Positions 8,734-17,621 of a stretch of 64,000 nt of DNA are shown here, in pieces (position 1 is the stretch's first letter; the number at the start of each line of letters is the position of its first letter). The notes beneath the pieces are model-generated. The model made no database searches, had not been told where the DNA came from, and saw only the letters and a program-made list of their open reading frames with translations. A program made the position numbers and the translations under genes. Source of the stretch: Candidatus Saccharimonadota bacterium (GTDB lineage: Bacteria; Patescibacteriota; Saccharimonadia; Saccharimonadales; Saccharimonadaceae); NCBI GenBank assembly GCA_017431745.1, contig JAFRKK010000010.1, positions 62,001-126,000 of the forward strand, in the 5' to 3' direction.

Positions 8734-10604
8734 TTGTTATTCTCCTTATTATAATTAGTAATTAAAATTTCTTTCCTACCTTTTCTTGCGGCCTTACTAT
8801 ATTCAATAACGTTATAATTATTCTCTTTGATCCAGCTATCTAGCAGGTCGTTATGCTTTCCATTGTGATCTAATACGTTAGATAACATAAACTTAATACC
8901 TTTGCGGTTGGCTTTATTGAGAAATGTATAGAGTCGTTTTTCGTCAGACTCATCCCAGCCATTAAAACCTCTTTTGCCATCATTGTAACTTCCGAGCGTA
9001 ATAAGGTATGGTGGATCGCAATACAGGAATGTTCCATCCTCAAAATATTGTTCCATTTTTTCGAAATCACCGGAGCAAATTAGGAGGTTTTGTTCTTGTA
9101 TTCGTCGGCAGAAGCTAATTAGCTTTGACAACATAACATCATTAAAACCAGCAGGGCCAACTGGATTGTTGCAGTCATATGAAGAATTAAAACGTATTTG
9201 TTGATTAAAACCGTACATAATTAAGACGTATAGCATTTTCAAATTACGCCTATCTAAGGGCGTGGCGTTATACTTATCGCGCAATTTAAGGTATGCTTCT
9301 TTTGCGCCGGGCTCTAATTTGTATCTTTTTACGGTTCGAGTAATATATCTAACAAGTTCGGCAGTGTCAGTGTTTTTAAAGCACTCTAGGAGTCTGGCTA
9401 CTATAAAATTAAAATCGTTATAAATAATTTGCTCCGCTTCTATATTTGCCCCAACACTGTAACCACCGCCAAAAACATCTATGAAGCGTTGAATATTTTT
9501 ATTTGGTAGGTTGTTTTTTATGAAGTCCACCAAATCATACTTGCCGCCCTGATAATTCAACGGTGACGCATACTTTGCTTCTAGATATGGTTTTTTCTCA
9601 ATGAAGAATAAATATTCACAATGTTCATCATTAGAATATGTCTGATGATTACGATATTTTTTGTATGGTATCTTTTTCAGATAGTACGTTTCTTCTTTTC
9701 CATATCGTTTTAATGTGTTTTCTATGTATTTTTTTGACATTAATCCGTCGGAGCTATAACTCAGAATGATATATTTAAAGTCTGCTTTTGCAATTATGAA
9801 ATCAAAAACCTGTTCGACTTCTCCTTGTCGTGAGAATGCGGAAGAAGTTTCGGAAGTATTTCTAAGGCCGCCTTTCCCACTTATCGCTGGGTTATCATAT
9901 CTAGCAATAGTTTCTAGTAAATGGTACTGAACGGAATATTGATTTTTTGTATAGGGTGGATCTAGGTAGAGAATATCGCCACTAACTTCGCAGATTAGTT
10001 CTTCAATAGTTTCATTCCTTACTTCGCTTTCGCATATTGGATTGGATCGGGTTGATTCAACATGGATAAACGGCATTCGTTTGACGGCTCTAGGATCCCA
10101 TTTTTTTAAGTATGATCCGTATACCCCAGCAATATTGGCAACTTTAGATGCAGATTCGATTAGAGCCGCCAGAAGATAATAGTATTCTTTGTCGTTGATT
10201 TTTTCATCTTTGCGCCAGCTTTCTATTTTAGTGCGAATAAAATCAATTCGTTTGCCATTTTCAGAAGAGAAATACATTCTGTTTCCACTTCCGCCGTCAG
10301 AATATTCATTGAATATAAACCCCTCGATACCGTTATTGGTATTATTGAAATAGTCAAATGGATCCAGACCCAATTTAGGAAAAGTCATATCTGGAGTATT
10401 TAGCTTTGCGTACGTTATGACATAACTATAGTATTGGATGTCGTTGGCGGTTATGCGGAATTTATCTTTAAAATAGTCCCCCACGGCCGCAGTCCCACTG
10501 AAAGCGTCGCAAAATGTAAGGTTAGAGTCGTTTAAAATTCCTTGCTGTTTTATGAAATCAGCAATTTCGGGGAGAAGATCTGTTTTTGCACCTATATACC
10601 TCAT
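8730..10604 (-). CDS. Fused double adenine-specific DNA methyltransferase (type IIS-like)
   Basis: The 624-residue protein contains two D12-class N6-adenine methyltransferases in tandem. The first has D-A-F-S-G-T-A near residue 33 and the catalytic DPPY near 216; the second has Y-Q-G-G-K and D-V-F-G-G-G near 350-380 and a second DPPY near 531. Two fused Dam-like modules, as in M.FokI, usually modify opposite strands of an asymmetric site. It is the first gene of the R-M operon. A TATAAT at 10616-10621 lies 11 nt before the ATG. Base composition is more AT-rich than flanking genes, which suggests transfer. Confidence 0.85.
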   Translation of the reverse strand: MRYIGAKTDLLPEIADFIKQQGILNDSNLTFCDAFSGTAAVGDYFKDKFRITANDIQYYSYVITYAKLNTPDMTFPKLGLDPFDYFNNTNNGIEGFIFNEYSDGGSGNRMYFSSENGKRIDFIRTKIESWRKDEKINDKEYYYLLAALIESASKVANIAGVYGSYLKKWDPRAVKRMPFIHVESTRSNPICESEVRNETIEELICEVSGDILYLDPPYTKNQYSVQYHLLETIARYDNPAISGKGGLRNTSETSSAFSRQGEVEQVFDFIIAKADFKYIILSYSSDGLMSKKYIENTLKRYGKEETYYLKKIPYKKYRNHQTYSNDEHCEYLFFIEKKPYLEAKYASPLNYQGGKYDLVDFIKNNLPNKNIQRFIDVFGGGYSVGANIEAEQIIYNDFNFIVARLLECFKNTDTAELVRYITRTVKRYKLEPGAKEAYLKLRDKYNATPLDRRNLKMLYVLIMYGFNQQIRFNSSYDCNNPVGPAGFNDVMLSKLISFCRRIQEQNLLICSGDFEKMEQYFEDGTFLYCDPPYLITLGSYNDGKRGFNGWDESDEKRLYTFLNKANRKGIKFMLSNVLDHNGKHNDLLDSWIKENNYNVIEYSKAARKGRKEILITNYNKENNK

Positions 10605-10847
10605 CTGTATATATTATTATACCACGAGAACACCTTAAGCCGTCGGCAGTGTCGTGAAAAATATGCTTAGTATGATATACTTTTCCACAATGTTTTACCG
10701 TTTCGTGCCAAGAAAAAATCTCACCCCTATTTTCTGTACAATAACTTTCAAAACCCGATTGTGTCCAAGTGGACGCTATCTATTGACTAAATGATAGAAT
10801 GTTTTATTAGAATCGTTGCCGTAATGGTTGATATCTTCCGGTTCGGC

Positions 10848-11240
10848 TCAAAGCGAAAGCTTATGGACGCGCCACTTGCCAATGAAGAACATTTGAATTA
10901 TCGCGTCATTCACGTCGCGGTTATTTAGCGCGCGTGGAATGTATGCGAGGGAAAAGTAGTACCATTTGTCGTATTCGGCGTCTAACCTCGCAAAAACGCG
11001 CTTACCGCGCCCCAAAAGGCGCACATCGAAGCGCTGTGCTAGTGTTTCTAGGGAATAAGTCTTTAATTCGTGGATTGCGTCGCGAACGGGCGATTCCATT
11101 AGTTCCATACGCTCGAATTTATCGTAATCGCGCGAATTAAATCTGCCGCTATGTTCGAGCATGAAACTTTCAAGTTGTCGGGCGGTAACCGGTATTGGCT
11201 CGCCTGGTTTGGTTTTCTTGAATGGGCGGCGTTTTGCCAT
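10848..11240 (-). CDS. Hypothetical protein, 130 aa
   Basis: The basic soluble protein has a lysine/proline N-terminus (residues 1-16) and a helical body rich in arginine (R-F-D-V-R-L-L-G-R-G-K-R-V-F-A-R). An AAAAGAAG motif precedes the ATG. It could bind nucleic acid, but no family is recognised. Its GC-rich codons (GCGC runs) differ from the R-M genes beside it, so the island looks assembled from different sources. Confidence 0.5.
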   Translation of the reverse strand: MAKRRPFKKTKPGEPIPVTARQLESFMLEHSGRFNSRDYDKFERMELMESPVRDAIHELKTYSLETLAQRFDVRLLGRGKRVFARLDAEYDKWYYFSLAYIPRALNNRDVNDAIIQMFFIGKWRVHKLSL

Positions 11241-11292
11241 GTTGCTTCTTTTCGGTTAGAAGTGCGCCTTGCGGCGGTAAAAATTGTCAGCC

Positions 11293-12087
11293 CTACTTTT
11301 TCTTAATGGCTTCTAGGAGCTTTGCCTTGTCTATTAGTATTGGAGCGCTTTTGATTTCAAGATGGTCAATTTTATAACTCATCTTCCAATTTCCAGCTCC
11401 TCTTCCAGAAATTTCTTGATAATACCAGTTGTTATAGCAATCTCTAAAATAAATCCTAAATGATATTTCTACGGTCTTTGCTTCTTTTTCGCAGTCAATA
11501 GCTGAGGCGATGAGGTCGCTATATTTATCTTTTTTATATAAGATGGGCGCAATATTGCAATAATTCTTACTACCTTTAGAATAATGTTTTACACCTCCTA
11601 CCCAGATGTCGTACATTTCTCGTTGACCAACATTCTCAAAAGATAAGGCGATAAATGCAATAGTCTTATTATTCTTCGCTAAATCAATTATTGGCGGAAT
11701 TGTCGTTGTGGACTTTATCGACGGAGTATTCGTCTCAACTTTGATGAGTGGAAGAACATTCTTGCGACTGTCTTCTTTTCTGAATTCATTTTGTTTTTCA
11801 ATGGTTATAGATACCGCCATGATGGCACCTATAAATCCAATAAAAGATGCGGCGATTGTGCCGAAGTAATTAATACTAAAATTCAACCATTCTTTTGAGT
11901 TATCACTATTGACGATGCCTAATCTGCTAGGGGAATCCGTAACGTCAAGAAGATAAATACAGCCAAAAATAAGTAGCGCTGCAATGAAAGTCCATTTAGC
12001 GATTTTAATATATTCGTCCCATTTATCCTTTTTTGGGGCTTTTTTCTTTCTTAAACGATTCGATATATTTAATAGTATTTTTGACAT
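11293..12087 (-). CDS. Two-TM hypothetical protein of the accessory island
   Basis: The 264-residue protein has a lysine-rich N-terminus, TM helices at about residues 29-47 and 72-95, and a C-terminal domain of about 165 residues with six cysteines or aromatic clusters such as N-W-Y-Y-Q-E-I. I do not recognise it. Two-TM proteins with a soluble tail are common as effectors or anchors in defence islands, but nothing specific supports that here. The gene is AT-rich. Confidence 0.5.
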   Translation of the reverse strand: MSKILLNISNRLRKKKAPKKDKWDEYIKIAKWTFIAALLIFGCIYLLDVTDSPSRLGIVNSDNSKEWLNFSINYFGTIAASFIGFIGAIMAVSITIEKQNEFRKEDSRKNVLPLIKVETNTPSIKSTTTIPPIIDLAKNNKTIAFIALSFENVGQREMYDIWVGGVKHYSKGSKNYCNIAPILYKKDKYSDLIASAIDCEKEAKTVEISFRIYFRDCYNNWYYQEISGRGAGNWKMSYKIDHLEIKSAPILIDKAKLLEAIKKK

Positions 12088-12185
12088 ATTATTTTATTCT
12101 TGATATACTAATGCTACAGATGGTAGAAACATAAGCGTATTAAAGTTCTTATAAGTATCGATTGTTTTTATCGGTGCTTGTAAGA

Positions 12186-12216
12186 GTTTTAATAAGCTCT
12201 AGGAGCTTATTAAAAC
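12186..12216. repeat. Perfect 14-bp inverted repeat
   Basis: GTTTTAATAAGCTC (12186-12199) is followed by TAG and its exact reverse complement (12203-12216). No T-run flanks it on either strand, so it is not a typical terminator. It lies just past the stop of the small gene at 12226. Confidence 0.8.
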
Positions 12217-12225
12217 CCTGTGAAG

Positions 12226-12399
12226 TTAAGCCGTCATTACTTGTTCTGTTGAGTTGGCGGCTTTTTCTTTATCTTCTAAACAGAAGCTGAAGAATTGACC
12301 CTTTTTCGGGTAAATCAATTTACCCTTGAGCCGACGATATTTGCAGATAATATGCTTTCGGCACAACGGGTTACCGTGTGGACAATCATTGTTGATCAT
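12226..12399 (-). CDS. Small Cys/His-containing hypothetical protein, 57 aa
   Basis: The start at 12399 is chosen because AAGGA lies 6 nt before it; a longer frame to 12447 lacks a ribosome site. The N-terminal half has D-C-P-H-G-N-P-L-C-R-K-H-I-I-C, a cluster of three Cys and two His that could bind zinc. No family is recognised. Confidence 0.4.
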   Translation of the reverse strand: MINNDCPHGNPLCRKHIICKYRRLKGKLIYPKKGQFFSFCLEDKEKAANSTEQVMTA

Positions 12400-12447
12400 T
12401 ATTGATCCTTTTTTACGATTGCTTATCGCCACCGTACCCTGCAGCAC

Positions 12448-13180
12448 GATGACTGCATCGACATTGTTTCTTTTTATTTTTCAAGTTTTTAAAAGTGCTG
12501 CCTAGAATTACACTCTAGACCTTGTCAAATAAAAAAGTCATATGCCGAGATGAAGACGCAGGCTACGACTTTGCCTTACGGCGTTGAACTTTTTTGAGAG
12601 CTACGCCTTCGTCTCGAAATATGACGCCGGATTTTTAAGGCCGTAACACCGCTTTTTTGCGATCCCTCGTGGCAGTTCAGGCCACATCTTGTATTACCTC
12701 CAATTAACTCTATAAGAGTTACTGGCTACTTTTTATTTTAAACCATATTCGGGAAAAATGCAATATGCCAAATTAAAATTTTAACTGATGATGACGCTAT
12801 ATATGGGGCTTGATGCTTATGCTTATTTATTGTTTTATGCATTGACATTGTATTTCTTTTATTTTCTTCATTGTCATTGTTTTAAGCTTCTACGGCTCCA
12901 GTTAAACCATATTTTCTTAAAAGTTCGAATGGAGTGCGAAGCACGACATCCCCATGGAGCGAAGCGATATCCTTATCTCTTTGCCTGCAAAAGTATACCT
13001 CAGAACTCGCACGGCATCAGAGTAGGGTAGTCCTTTTTAGGTATAACCTTGATCTTAGCCGTGTATTCAGGGTGGTCAATACACCAGTCCACAACCATGC
13101 ATAACCGAATAAGGTAGTCTTTTCGATCCTCACCAAACGAATGAAATATTGAACCCGCCGTGAGGCGTGTTTTTTTGTTG
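12448..13180. other. Non-coding stretch with palindromes and gene debris
   Basis: No convincing gene is seen in these 730 bases. The first half holds the long palindrome at 12537-12624. The part 12780-13030 is AT-rich with no supported frame. On the minus strand, 13000 to about 13150 keeps an open frame with protein-like composition that lacks a start context, so it may be the broken end of a lost gene. This is probably the far boundary of the island. Confidence 0.5.
12537..12624. repeat. Imperfect long inverted repeat
   Basis: TCATAT..CGAGA.GAAG..GC on the left (from 12538) pairs with GC.TTC.TCTCG..ATATGA on the right (to 12624), giving about 20 paired positions with few mismatches around a loop that itself contains small repeats. 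It resembles the nested palindromes elsewhere in the window but shares no core with them. Confidence 0.6.
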
Positions 13181-13192
13181 TATAATATTTGT

Positions 13193-13690
13193 ATGGATAA
13201 AAATAGTAAAACACTAGTTGTATATTTTTCGGCGCAAAATCACACAAAAAATGTGGCGACAAAAATTGCTGAGAGTTTGAATGCTGATGTTTTTGAAATT
13301 GAACCGACACAGCTTTACACTGAAAGTGATTTGAGCTGGACAGATTCTGATTCGCGGGTTTCGCGTGAACATAATGATGAAAATTTGCAAAATGTAGAAC
13401 TAAAAAACACCGTGGTTCCAAATTGGGATGAGTACGATACGGTATTTGTTGGTTATCCAATTTGGTGGGGTGATTCGGCTTGGCCGGTGGATTCTTTTGT
13501 AAGAAAAGTTGATTTTGATGATAAGATCGTGATTCCGTTTTGTACTTCGCATTCTTCTGGGCTTGGTACGAGCGATACAGATCTTAAAGCAAAAGCTACG
13601 GGTGGTAATTGGCAGCCTGGACATCGCTTTTCACAGGATGCTACTGACGTAGATATCAATGAATGGGTTGAGAAATTTATTGAAGCTTAG
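13193..13690 (+). CDS. Flavodoxin-like protein
   Basis: The 165-residue protein has a flavodoxin fold: V-V-Y-F-S-A-Q-N-H-T-K-N-V-A as FMN phosphate loop (about residues 10-23), the strand V-F-V-G-Y-P-I-W-W-G near 80, and I-P-F-C-T-S-H near 108. It likely carries FMN for one- or two-electron transfer or quinone reduction. The start at 13193 is preferred because a TATAAT (13181-13186) ends exactly 6 nt before it, predicting a leaderless message. It is convergent with the histidine kinase, overlapping by 4 nt. Confidence 0.9.
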   Translation: MDKNSKTLVVYFSAQNHTKNVATKIAESLNADVFEIEPTQLYTESDLSWTDSDSRVSREHNDENLQNVELKNTVVPNWDEYDTVFVGYPIWWGDSAWPVDSFVRKVDFDDKIVIPFCTSHSSGLGTSDTDLKAKATGGNWQPGHRFSQDATDVDINEWVEKFIEA

Positions 13691-14628
13691 AACTGGATAG
13701 TGAATTTTGTAGTACTTTTGTTGCTGTCGGCCTTAATTTGCCAATTGTTTTGCGTGCAGAGGGCACTAGCGATGGCAAGGCCGAGGCCGGAGCCTTCTCT
13801 AGTCTTGTCGGTTTGGTAGAAGCGATCGAAGATTTTGTCAAGATCCTTTTTAGGGATTGTGGTGCCATCGTTGGTGACTTTAATACTGTCATCGTTTAAT
13901 ACGACTGTGATTTTTTTGTGACCGTATTTGGTGGCATTATCTAATAGAATATCTAAAATCTGGAGGATGTTTTGTTTTGGTAAAAGGAAGGTTTTTGATT
14001 TAGTATTAGGTTTATAAGTAATTGTGCCGGAGAATTTGGGCTTGAATAGTTCGATGTGGTTTTTGATTTCTTTATTTAAGTCAAATTTTTCGGGTGTGCT
14101 GTTATTATTTCCGGCGTCCATTTTGGCTAGTTGTAGTAAATCTAATACTAGCTTATTCGCGTGAGTGACTTCATGTTCGATATTTCTTTTCCATTTTTCG
14201 TTTGCTTTGCTCACGTCAAGAGCTTCGATATTTGCTTCGATGACGGCGAGTGGAGTTTTGAGTTCGTGGGAGGCGTTGGCGATAAATAGTTTTTGCTTGT
14301 CGTAAGTATCTTTGACTGGTTCGACAATTTTTTGCGATAAATAATAAACAATGCAGAAGGTGCCGATTTCGATAAGCAGGCCGACACAAATAAGAGTAAT
14401 AAGCAGGCGAGAGTTGCCTTCTTCGCGGTCGTTTTTGATGTAGTCGTTAAATGCTTGGTCATCAAAGAATGGCTCGTTGATGCTGATAGTAATGCCGTTT
14501 CTGGGTGGCTCTGGCTCTGGACGCATGGTGGAAGAGAAGAGCATGATGATGGTGCCCGCGAGAATTAATACGGCGGTGGTAGTTGCCATAGTTGTGATAA
14601 TGATTCGGTTTCGTAGTTTCTTAAACAT
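13687..14628 (-). CDS. Sensor histidine kinase
   Basis: The 313-residue kinase has TM helices at about residues 10-32 and 75-97 flanking a short sensor loop, a HisKA box A-S-H-E-L-K-T-P-L with the phosphorylated His near 121, an N box L-D-N-A-T-K-Y-G near 233, and G-S-G-L-G-L-A in the ATPase domain. The loop of about 40 residues outside the cell is too small for a large ligand domain. It is encoded 1 nt after its partner response regulator. Confidence 0.93.
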   Translation of the reverse strand: MFKKLRNRIIITTMATTTAVLILAGTIIMLFSSTMRPEPEPPRNGITISINEPFFDDQAFNDYIKNDREEGNSRLLITLICVGLLIEIGTFCIVYYLSQKIVEPVKDTYDKQKLFIANASHELKTPLAVIEANIEALDVSKANEKWKRNIEHEVTHANKLVLDLLQLAKMDAGNNNSTPEKFDLNKEIKNHIELFKPKFSGTITYKPNTKSKTFLLPKQNILQILDILLDNATKYGHKKITVVLNDDSIKVTNDGTTIPKKDLDKIFDRFYQTDKTREGSGLGLAIASALCTQNNWQIKADSNKSTTKFTIQF

Positions 14629-14629
14629 A

Positions 14630-15289
14630 TTATTTACTCGTTAATTTATAACCTAGACCACGAATGGTAACAATTCTGGCTTTGCTATGGATTTTCTTTA
14701 ATAGTTTACGGATTCTGGATATGTAAGATTCAATATAATTATCTTCGCCAAAGCCATCTTCGCCCCAAATTTTGGCAAGTAAATGCTCTTTGCTAATAAG
14801 AGTGTCTGGAGATTTCATAAATTCGGTGATAATTTCAACTTCTTTGGCGGTAAGCTGCTCGCCGTTTAAAATCGCATTGGTTTTGTCTAATACTAAATCG
14901 CTATAAGTGATGTCTGAAATATCTATATTTTTGGGGCGACGAATTAGGGCTTTGATTCTAGCGACAAGTTCGGCGGTTTTGAACGGTTTGGCAAGATAGT
15001 CATCGGCGCCATGATCTAAGTGACTAATTTTGGTTTCTACTTCGGAAAGGGCGGAAAGCATGATGACTGGTGTTTGGACTTTTTTCTCGCGCATACGTTT
15101 TAGAATGTCAGTGCCGGAAAGTTTTGGCAGCATAATATCTAGAACTACACAATCATAAATATCACTAAGGGCATTTTCTAGGCCGTCTTTGCCGTTGTTT
15201 GCTAAATCTACGGTGAATCCTTGTTTTTCTAAGTTATGTTTTACTGCTTCAGCTAGGAAGGTGGCGTCTTCTACGTAAAGTATTCGCAT
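14630..15289 (-). CDS. OmpR-family response regulator
   Basis: The 219-residue regulator has a receiver domain (residues 1-115) with the acidic pair near the start, the phosphorylated Asp in V-V-L-D-I-M-L-P (about residue 51), and the conserved Lys in D-Y-L-A-K-P-F. The winged-helix output domain (about 125-219) carries the typical R-x-L-R-K-L and T-I-R-G-L-G-Y-K tail. It forms one operon with the kinase. The gene pair diverges from the anchored beta-helix cluster at 15434, whose promoter region it may control. Confidence 0.95.
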   Translation of the reverse strand: MRILYVEDATFLAEAVKHNLEKQGFTVDLANNGKDGLENALSDIYDCVVLDIMLPKLSGTDILKRMREKKVQTPVIMLSALSEVETKISHLDHGADDYLAKPFKTAELVARIKALIRRPKNIDISDITYSDLVLDKTNAILNGEQLTAKEVEIITEFMKSPDTLISKEHLLAKIWGEDGFGEDNYIESYISRIRKLLKKIHSKARIVTIRGLGYKLTSK

Positions 15290-15433
15290 ATTTTTCTCCT
15301 TATTTAATTATAATATAATTTTGCAATCTGAACCTCAAACGAAACTGAAAAATATCTTGGAGTTATTTTAAGGTTTCTTTCAGGAAAGGGGATGATAATG
15401 GTACTGTATAATAATTTAAAAGGAGAATATAAT

Positions 15434-15712
15434 ATGGAAAAAGAAGATAATAGAAAAGATGAAACTAGGGGAAAGATTATACTTTTTGCGATTGGTGTAC
15501 TGATTGGCGCAGTGATTGCGTCGGCGGCATTTCTGATCTGTGTGAATACGCTGGGTGTAAATAATAGTAGCGGATCGTCAATGCAGATGCCAGGTGGTGG
15601 AACTCCGCCAGAAATGCCAAGCGGGGATAGTCAGAGTGGAAATAGCCAAAGTGGACAGGGACAACCACCGGAAAAACCAAGTAATAATAATCAGAGTAGC
15701 GAGAACGAGTAG
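15434..15712 (+). CDS. Small single-TM protein with Pro/Ser-rich tail
   Basis: The 92-residue protein has a charged N-terminus, one TM helix (about residues 15-38) and a low-complexity tail rich in P, S, G, N and Q. The start at 15434 has AAAAGGAG before it; an upstream in-frame ATG lacks one. A TATAAT near 15405 gives a short leader. The next gene begins 8 nt downstream. The region between it and the response regulator gene contains imperfect repeats of AAAC.GAAA and GGTTTCTTTC that could be regulator sites. Confidence 0.65.
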   Translation: MEKEDNRKDETRGKIILFAIGVLIGAVIASAAFLICVNTLGVNNSSGSSMQMPGGGTPPEMPSGDSQSGNSQSGQGQPPEKPSNNNQSSENE

Positions 15713-15720
15713 GAGATTAA

Positions 15721-17049
15721 ATGAATAATAAAAATACTATTATTAATATAGCGATAATTGCGGTTCTTATAGTAACGCTCGGAGTAATGTGGTTTTTTAT
15801 CATTAATGCTTTAATGGGTTCTGAAAATGGTGATATGGCCGCTACGGAAAGTAGCTCGTCGGCTTCGTACTCGGCGGTGAAAGAAATCACATCGGACGAA
15901 GAAATCGATGGGGAAGAGTTTGCTTCAGCTAATAGCGACGAGAACGCAGTGCTGGCTTCGGGCAATATAAAAGTTACTTTAAGTAATATCAAGGTGACGA
16001 AGACTGGAGATTCGGATGGTGGTGACAATACGAGTTTTTACGGAACGAATTCAGCGATACTAGCAAAAGGTGGCGCCAAATTAACAATTAAAAATGCAAC
16101 CATTACAACCGATGCAACTGGTGCGAATGGAGTGTTTAGTTATGGCGGATCGGCAACAACGAGTAATTCTTCGTCAGACGGGACGACGGTGGACATTTCC
16201 GACTCTACAATTTCAACTAGCAAGGATAATTCTGGTGGTATCATGACGACGGGTGGAGGCGTAATGAATGCGGAGAATTTGACGATTAATACGGCTGGGA
16301 CTTCAAGCGCGGCGATTCGTTCGGATCGTGGCGGAGGAACTGTGACGGTTGATGAGGGCACTTATAAAACTACTGGCAAAGGGTCACCAACAATTTATTC
16401 GACAGCGGATATTACAGTGAAGAATGCCAAACTGGTGGCGACCGCATCGGAAGGTGTGGTGATTGAAGGGAAGAATAGTGTAACGCTTGAAAATGTTGAT
16501 TTGACGGATACTAATAATACTTTGAATGGTCAGTCGACGACTTATAAAAACGTTTTCCTTTATCAGTCGATGAGTGGTGATGCGGATTCGGGCGAGGCTT
16601 TATTTACCGCTAAAAATTCCACTATTACTACGAACAAAGGTGATAGTTTTTATGTGACTAATACATCGGCGACAATTAATTTGGAGAATAACACGATTGT
16701 AAATAATGACTCTACAGGAAACTTTTTGAGAATCCAAAAAGACTCTTGGGGACAGTCTGGTAGTAATGGTGGTGTCGTAACGCTAAATATGAGTAAACAG
16801 TCAGTTTCAGGTAATATCGTGGTAGATTCGATTTCGTCGTTAACGATGAAACTTAGTAATGGTTCGTCATTTAAGGGCGCGATTAATAGTGAAAATGCGG
16901 GTGAAGTCGATTTGGTGCTTGATAAAACAAGTACAATTATTTTGACAGGTGATACTTATGTGAAGTCGTTGACGAATGCTGATTCGAGCAATAGCAATAT
17001 TGACACGAATGGGTATAAACTCTATGTGGACGGTGCTTTGCTGAAATAG
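15721..17049 (+). CDS. Membrane-anchored parallel beta-helix surface protein
   Basis: The 442-residue protein has an N-terminal TM helix (about residues 8-31), a Ser/Asp linker, and a long domain of short repeating strands with Asn, Thr and Gly (for example L-T-I-K-N-A-T-I-T-T and V-T-L-E-N-V-D-L-T), the signature of a right-handed beta-helix as in adhesins and pectate-lyase-like proteins. No catalytic motif is seen. It forms an operon with the small TM protein before it and faces the two-component system, which may regulate it. A role in adhesion to a host cell is inference. Confidence 0.7.
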   Translation: MNNKNTIINIAIIAVLIVTLGVMWFFIINALMGSENGDMAATESSSSASYSAVKEITSDEEIDGEEFASANSDENAVLASGNIKVTLSNIKVTKTGDSDGGDNTSFYGTNSAILAKGGAKLTIKNATITTDATGANGVFSYGGSATTSNSSSDGTTVDISDSTISTSKDNSGGIMTTGGGVMNAENLTINTAGTSSAAIRSDRGGGTVTVDEGTYKTTGKGSPTIYSTADITVKNAKLVATASEGVVIEGKNSVTLENVDLTDTNNTLNGQSTTYKNVFLYQSMSGDADSGEALFTAKNSTITTNKGDSFYVTNTSATINLENNTIVNNDSTGNFLRIQKDSWGQSGSNGGVVTLNMSKQSVSGNIVVDSISSLTMKLSNGSSFKGAINSENAGEVDLVLDKTSTIILTGDTYVKSLTNADSSNSNIDTNGYKLYVDGALLK

Positions 17050-17056
17050 TTAGTAT

Positions 17057-17563
17057 TTAGTTTAGGATGGCGATGGAGATGTTGAGGTAGGCTGCGAAAG
17101 TGGTCCAAAGGAGGTAAGGAAGTAAGCACCAAAAGGCAGCACGAGAAAGTTTGTAGGACTTAATGATAAGAATGAGTTCGAGAATCCACATAGCGACTAG
17201 GATGACAAAAGCAAGCCAGTATTGATTGGCATTAAAGAAAATTGGGGTCCAGACGAAATTTAGAATTAGTTGGATAGCATAGATGATGAGAGCGGTACGG
17301 GCGGAGTTCTTTTCAGATTTCTTGCCGGTTAAGTATTTGAGGCAAATAAGGTATGATGCGATGCCCATTAAAATATACAAAATTGTCCAGGCAACAGGGA
17401 AGAGCCAAGCGGGAGGGGCGAGTGGTGGTTGATTAAAAGCGCCAAATTGTTCCATAGCATTGCGGCTGAACATTGAAATAATTAATCCACCGCCAAGCGG
17501 AGCAGCGATACAAAGTGCGCAGCGCCAGATTTTGCCAAAAGTGGTTAGTTTGGTTTTTGTCAT
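17057..17563 (-). CDS. TspO/MBR family membrane protein
   Basis: The 168-residue protein has five TM helices and family motifs: N-Q-P-P-L-A-P-P-A-W-L-F-P near residues 38-52, W-T-I-L-Y-I-L-M-G, and a late W-T-x-F-A-A-Y-L-N. TspO proteins bind tetrapyrroles and affect porphyrin or stress responses. The start at 17563 is chosen for its AAGGAG site; a longer frame starts at 17623 without one. Confidence 0.92.
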   Translation of the reverse strand: MTKTKLTTFGKIWRCALCIAAPLGGGLIISMFSRNAMEQFGAFNQPPLAPPAWLFPVAWTILYILMGIASYLICLKYLTGKKSEKNSARTALIIYAIQLILNFVWTPIFFNANQYWLAFVILVAMWILELILIIKSYKLSRAAFWCLLPYLLWTTFAAYLNISIAILN

Positions 17564-17621
17564 TTGATTCTCCTTTTTCTTGCTTATGGTTAAATTATAG
17601 CACGTTTGGTATAATAAAAGC

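Noticed and set aside
12788-13030. Plus-strand frame of 80 codons in the debris zone
   Set aside because: Composition (runs of Tyr, Leu, Phe, His) and lack of a ribosome site suggest chance in AT-rich DNA.
13000-13150. Minus-strand open frame of about 50 codons with protein-like composition
   Set aside because: No start codon context, ribosome site or recognisable family; it may be the rest of a lost gene, but this cannot be shown.
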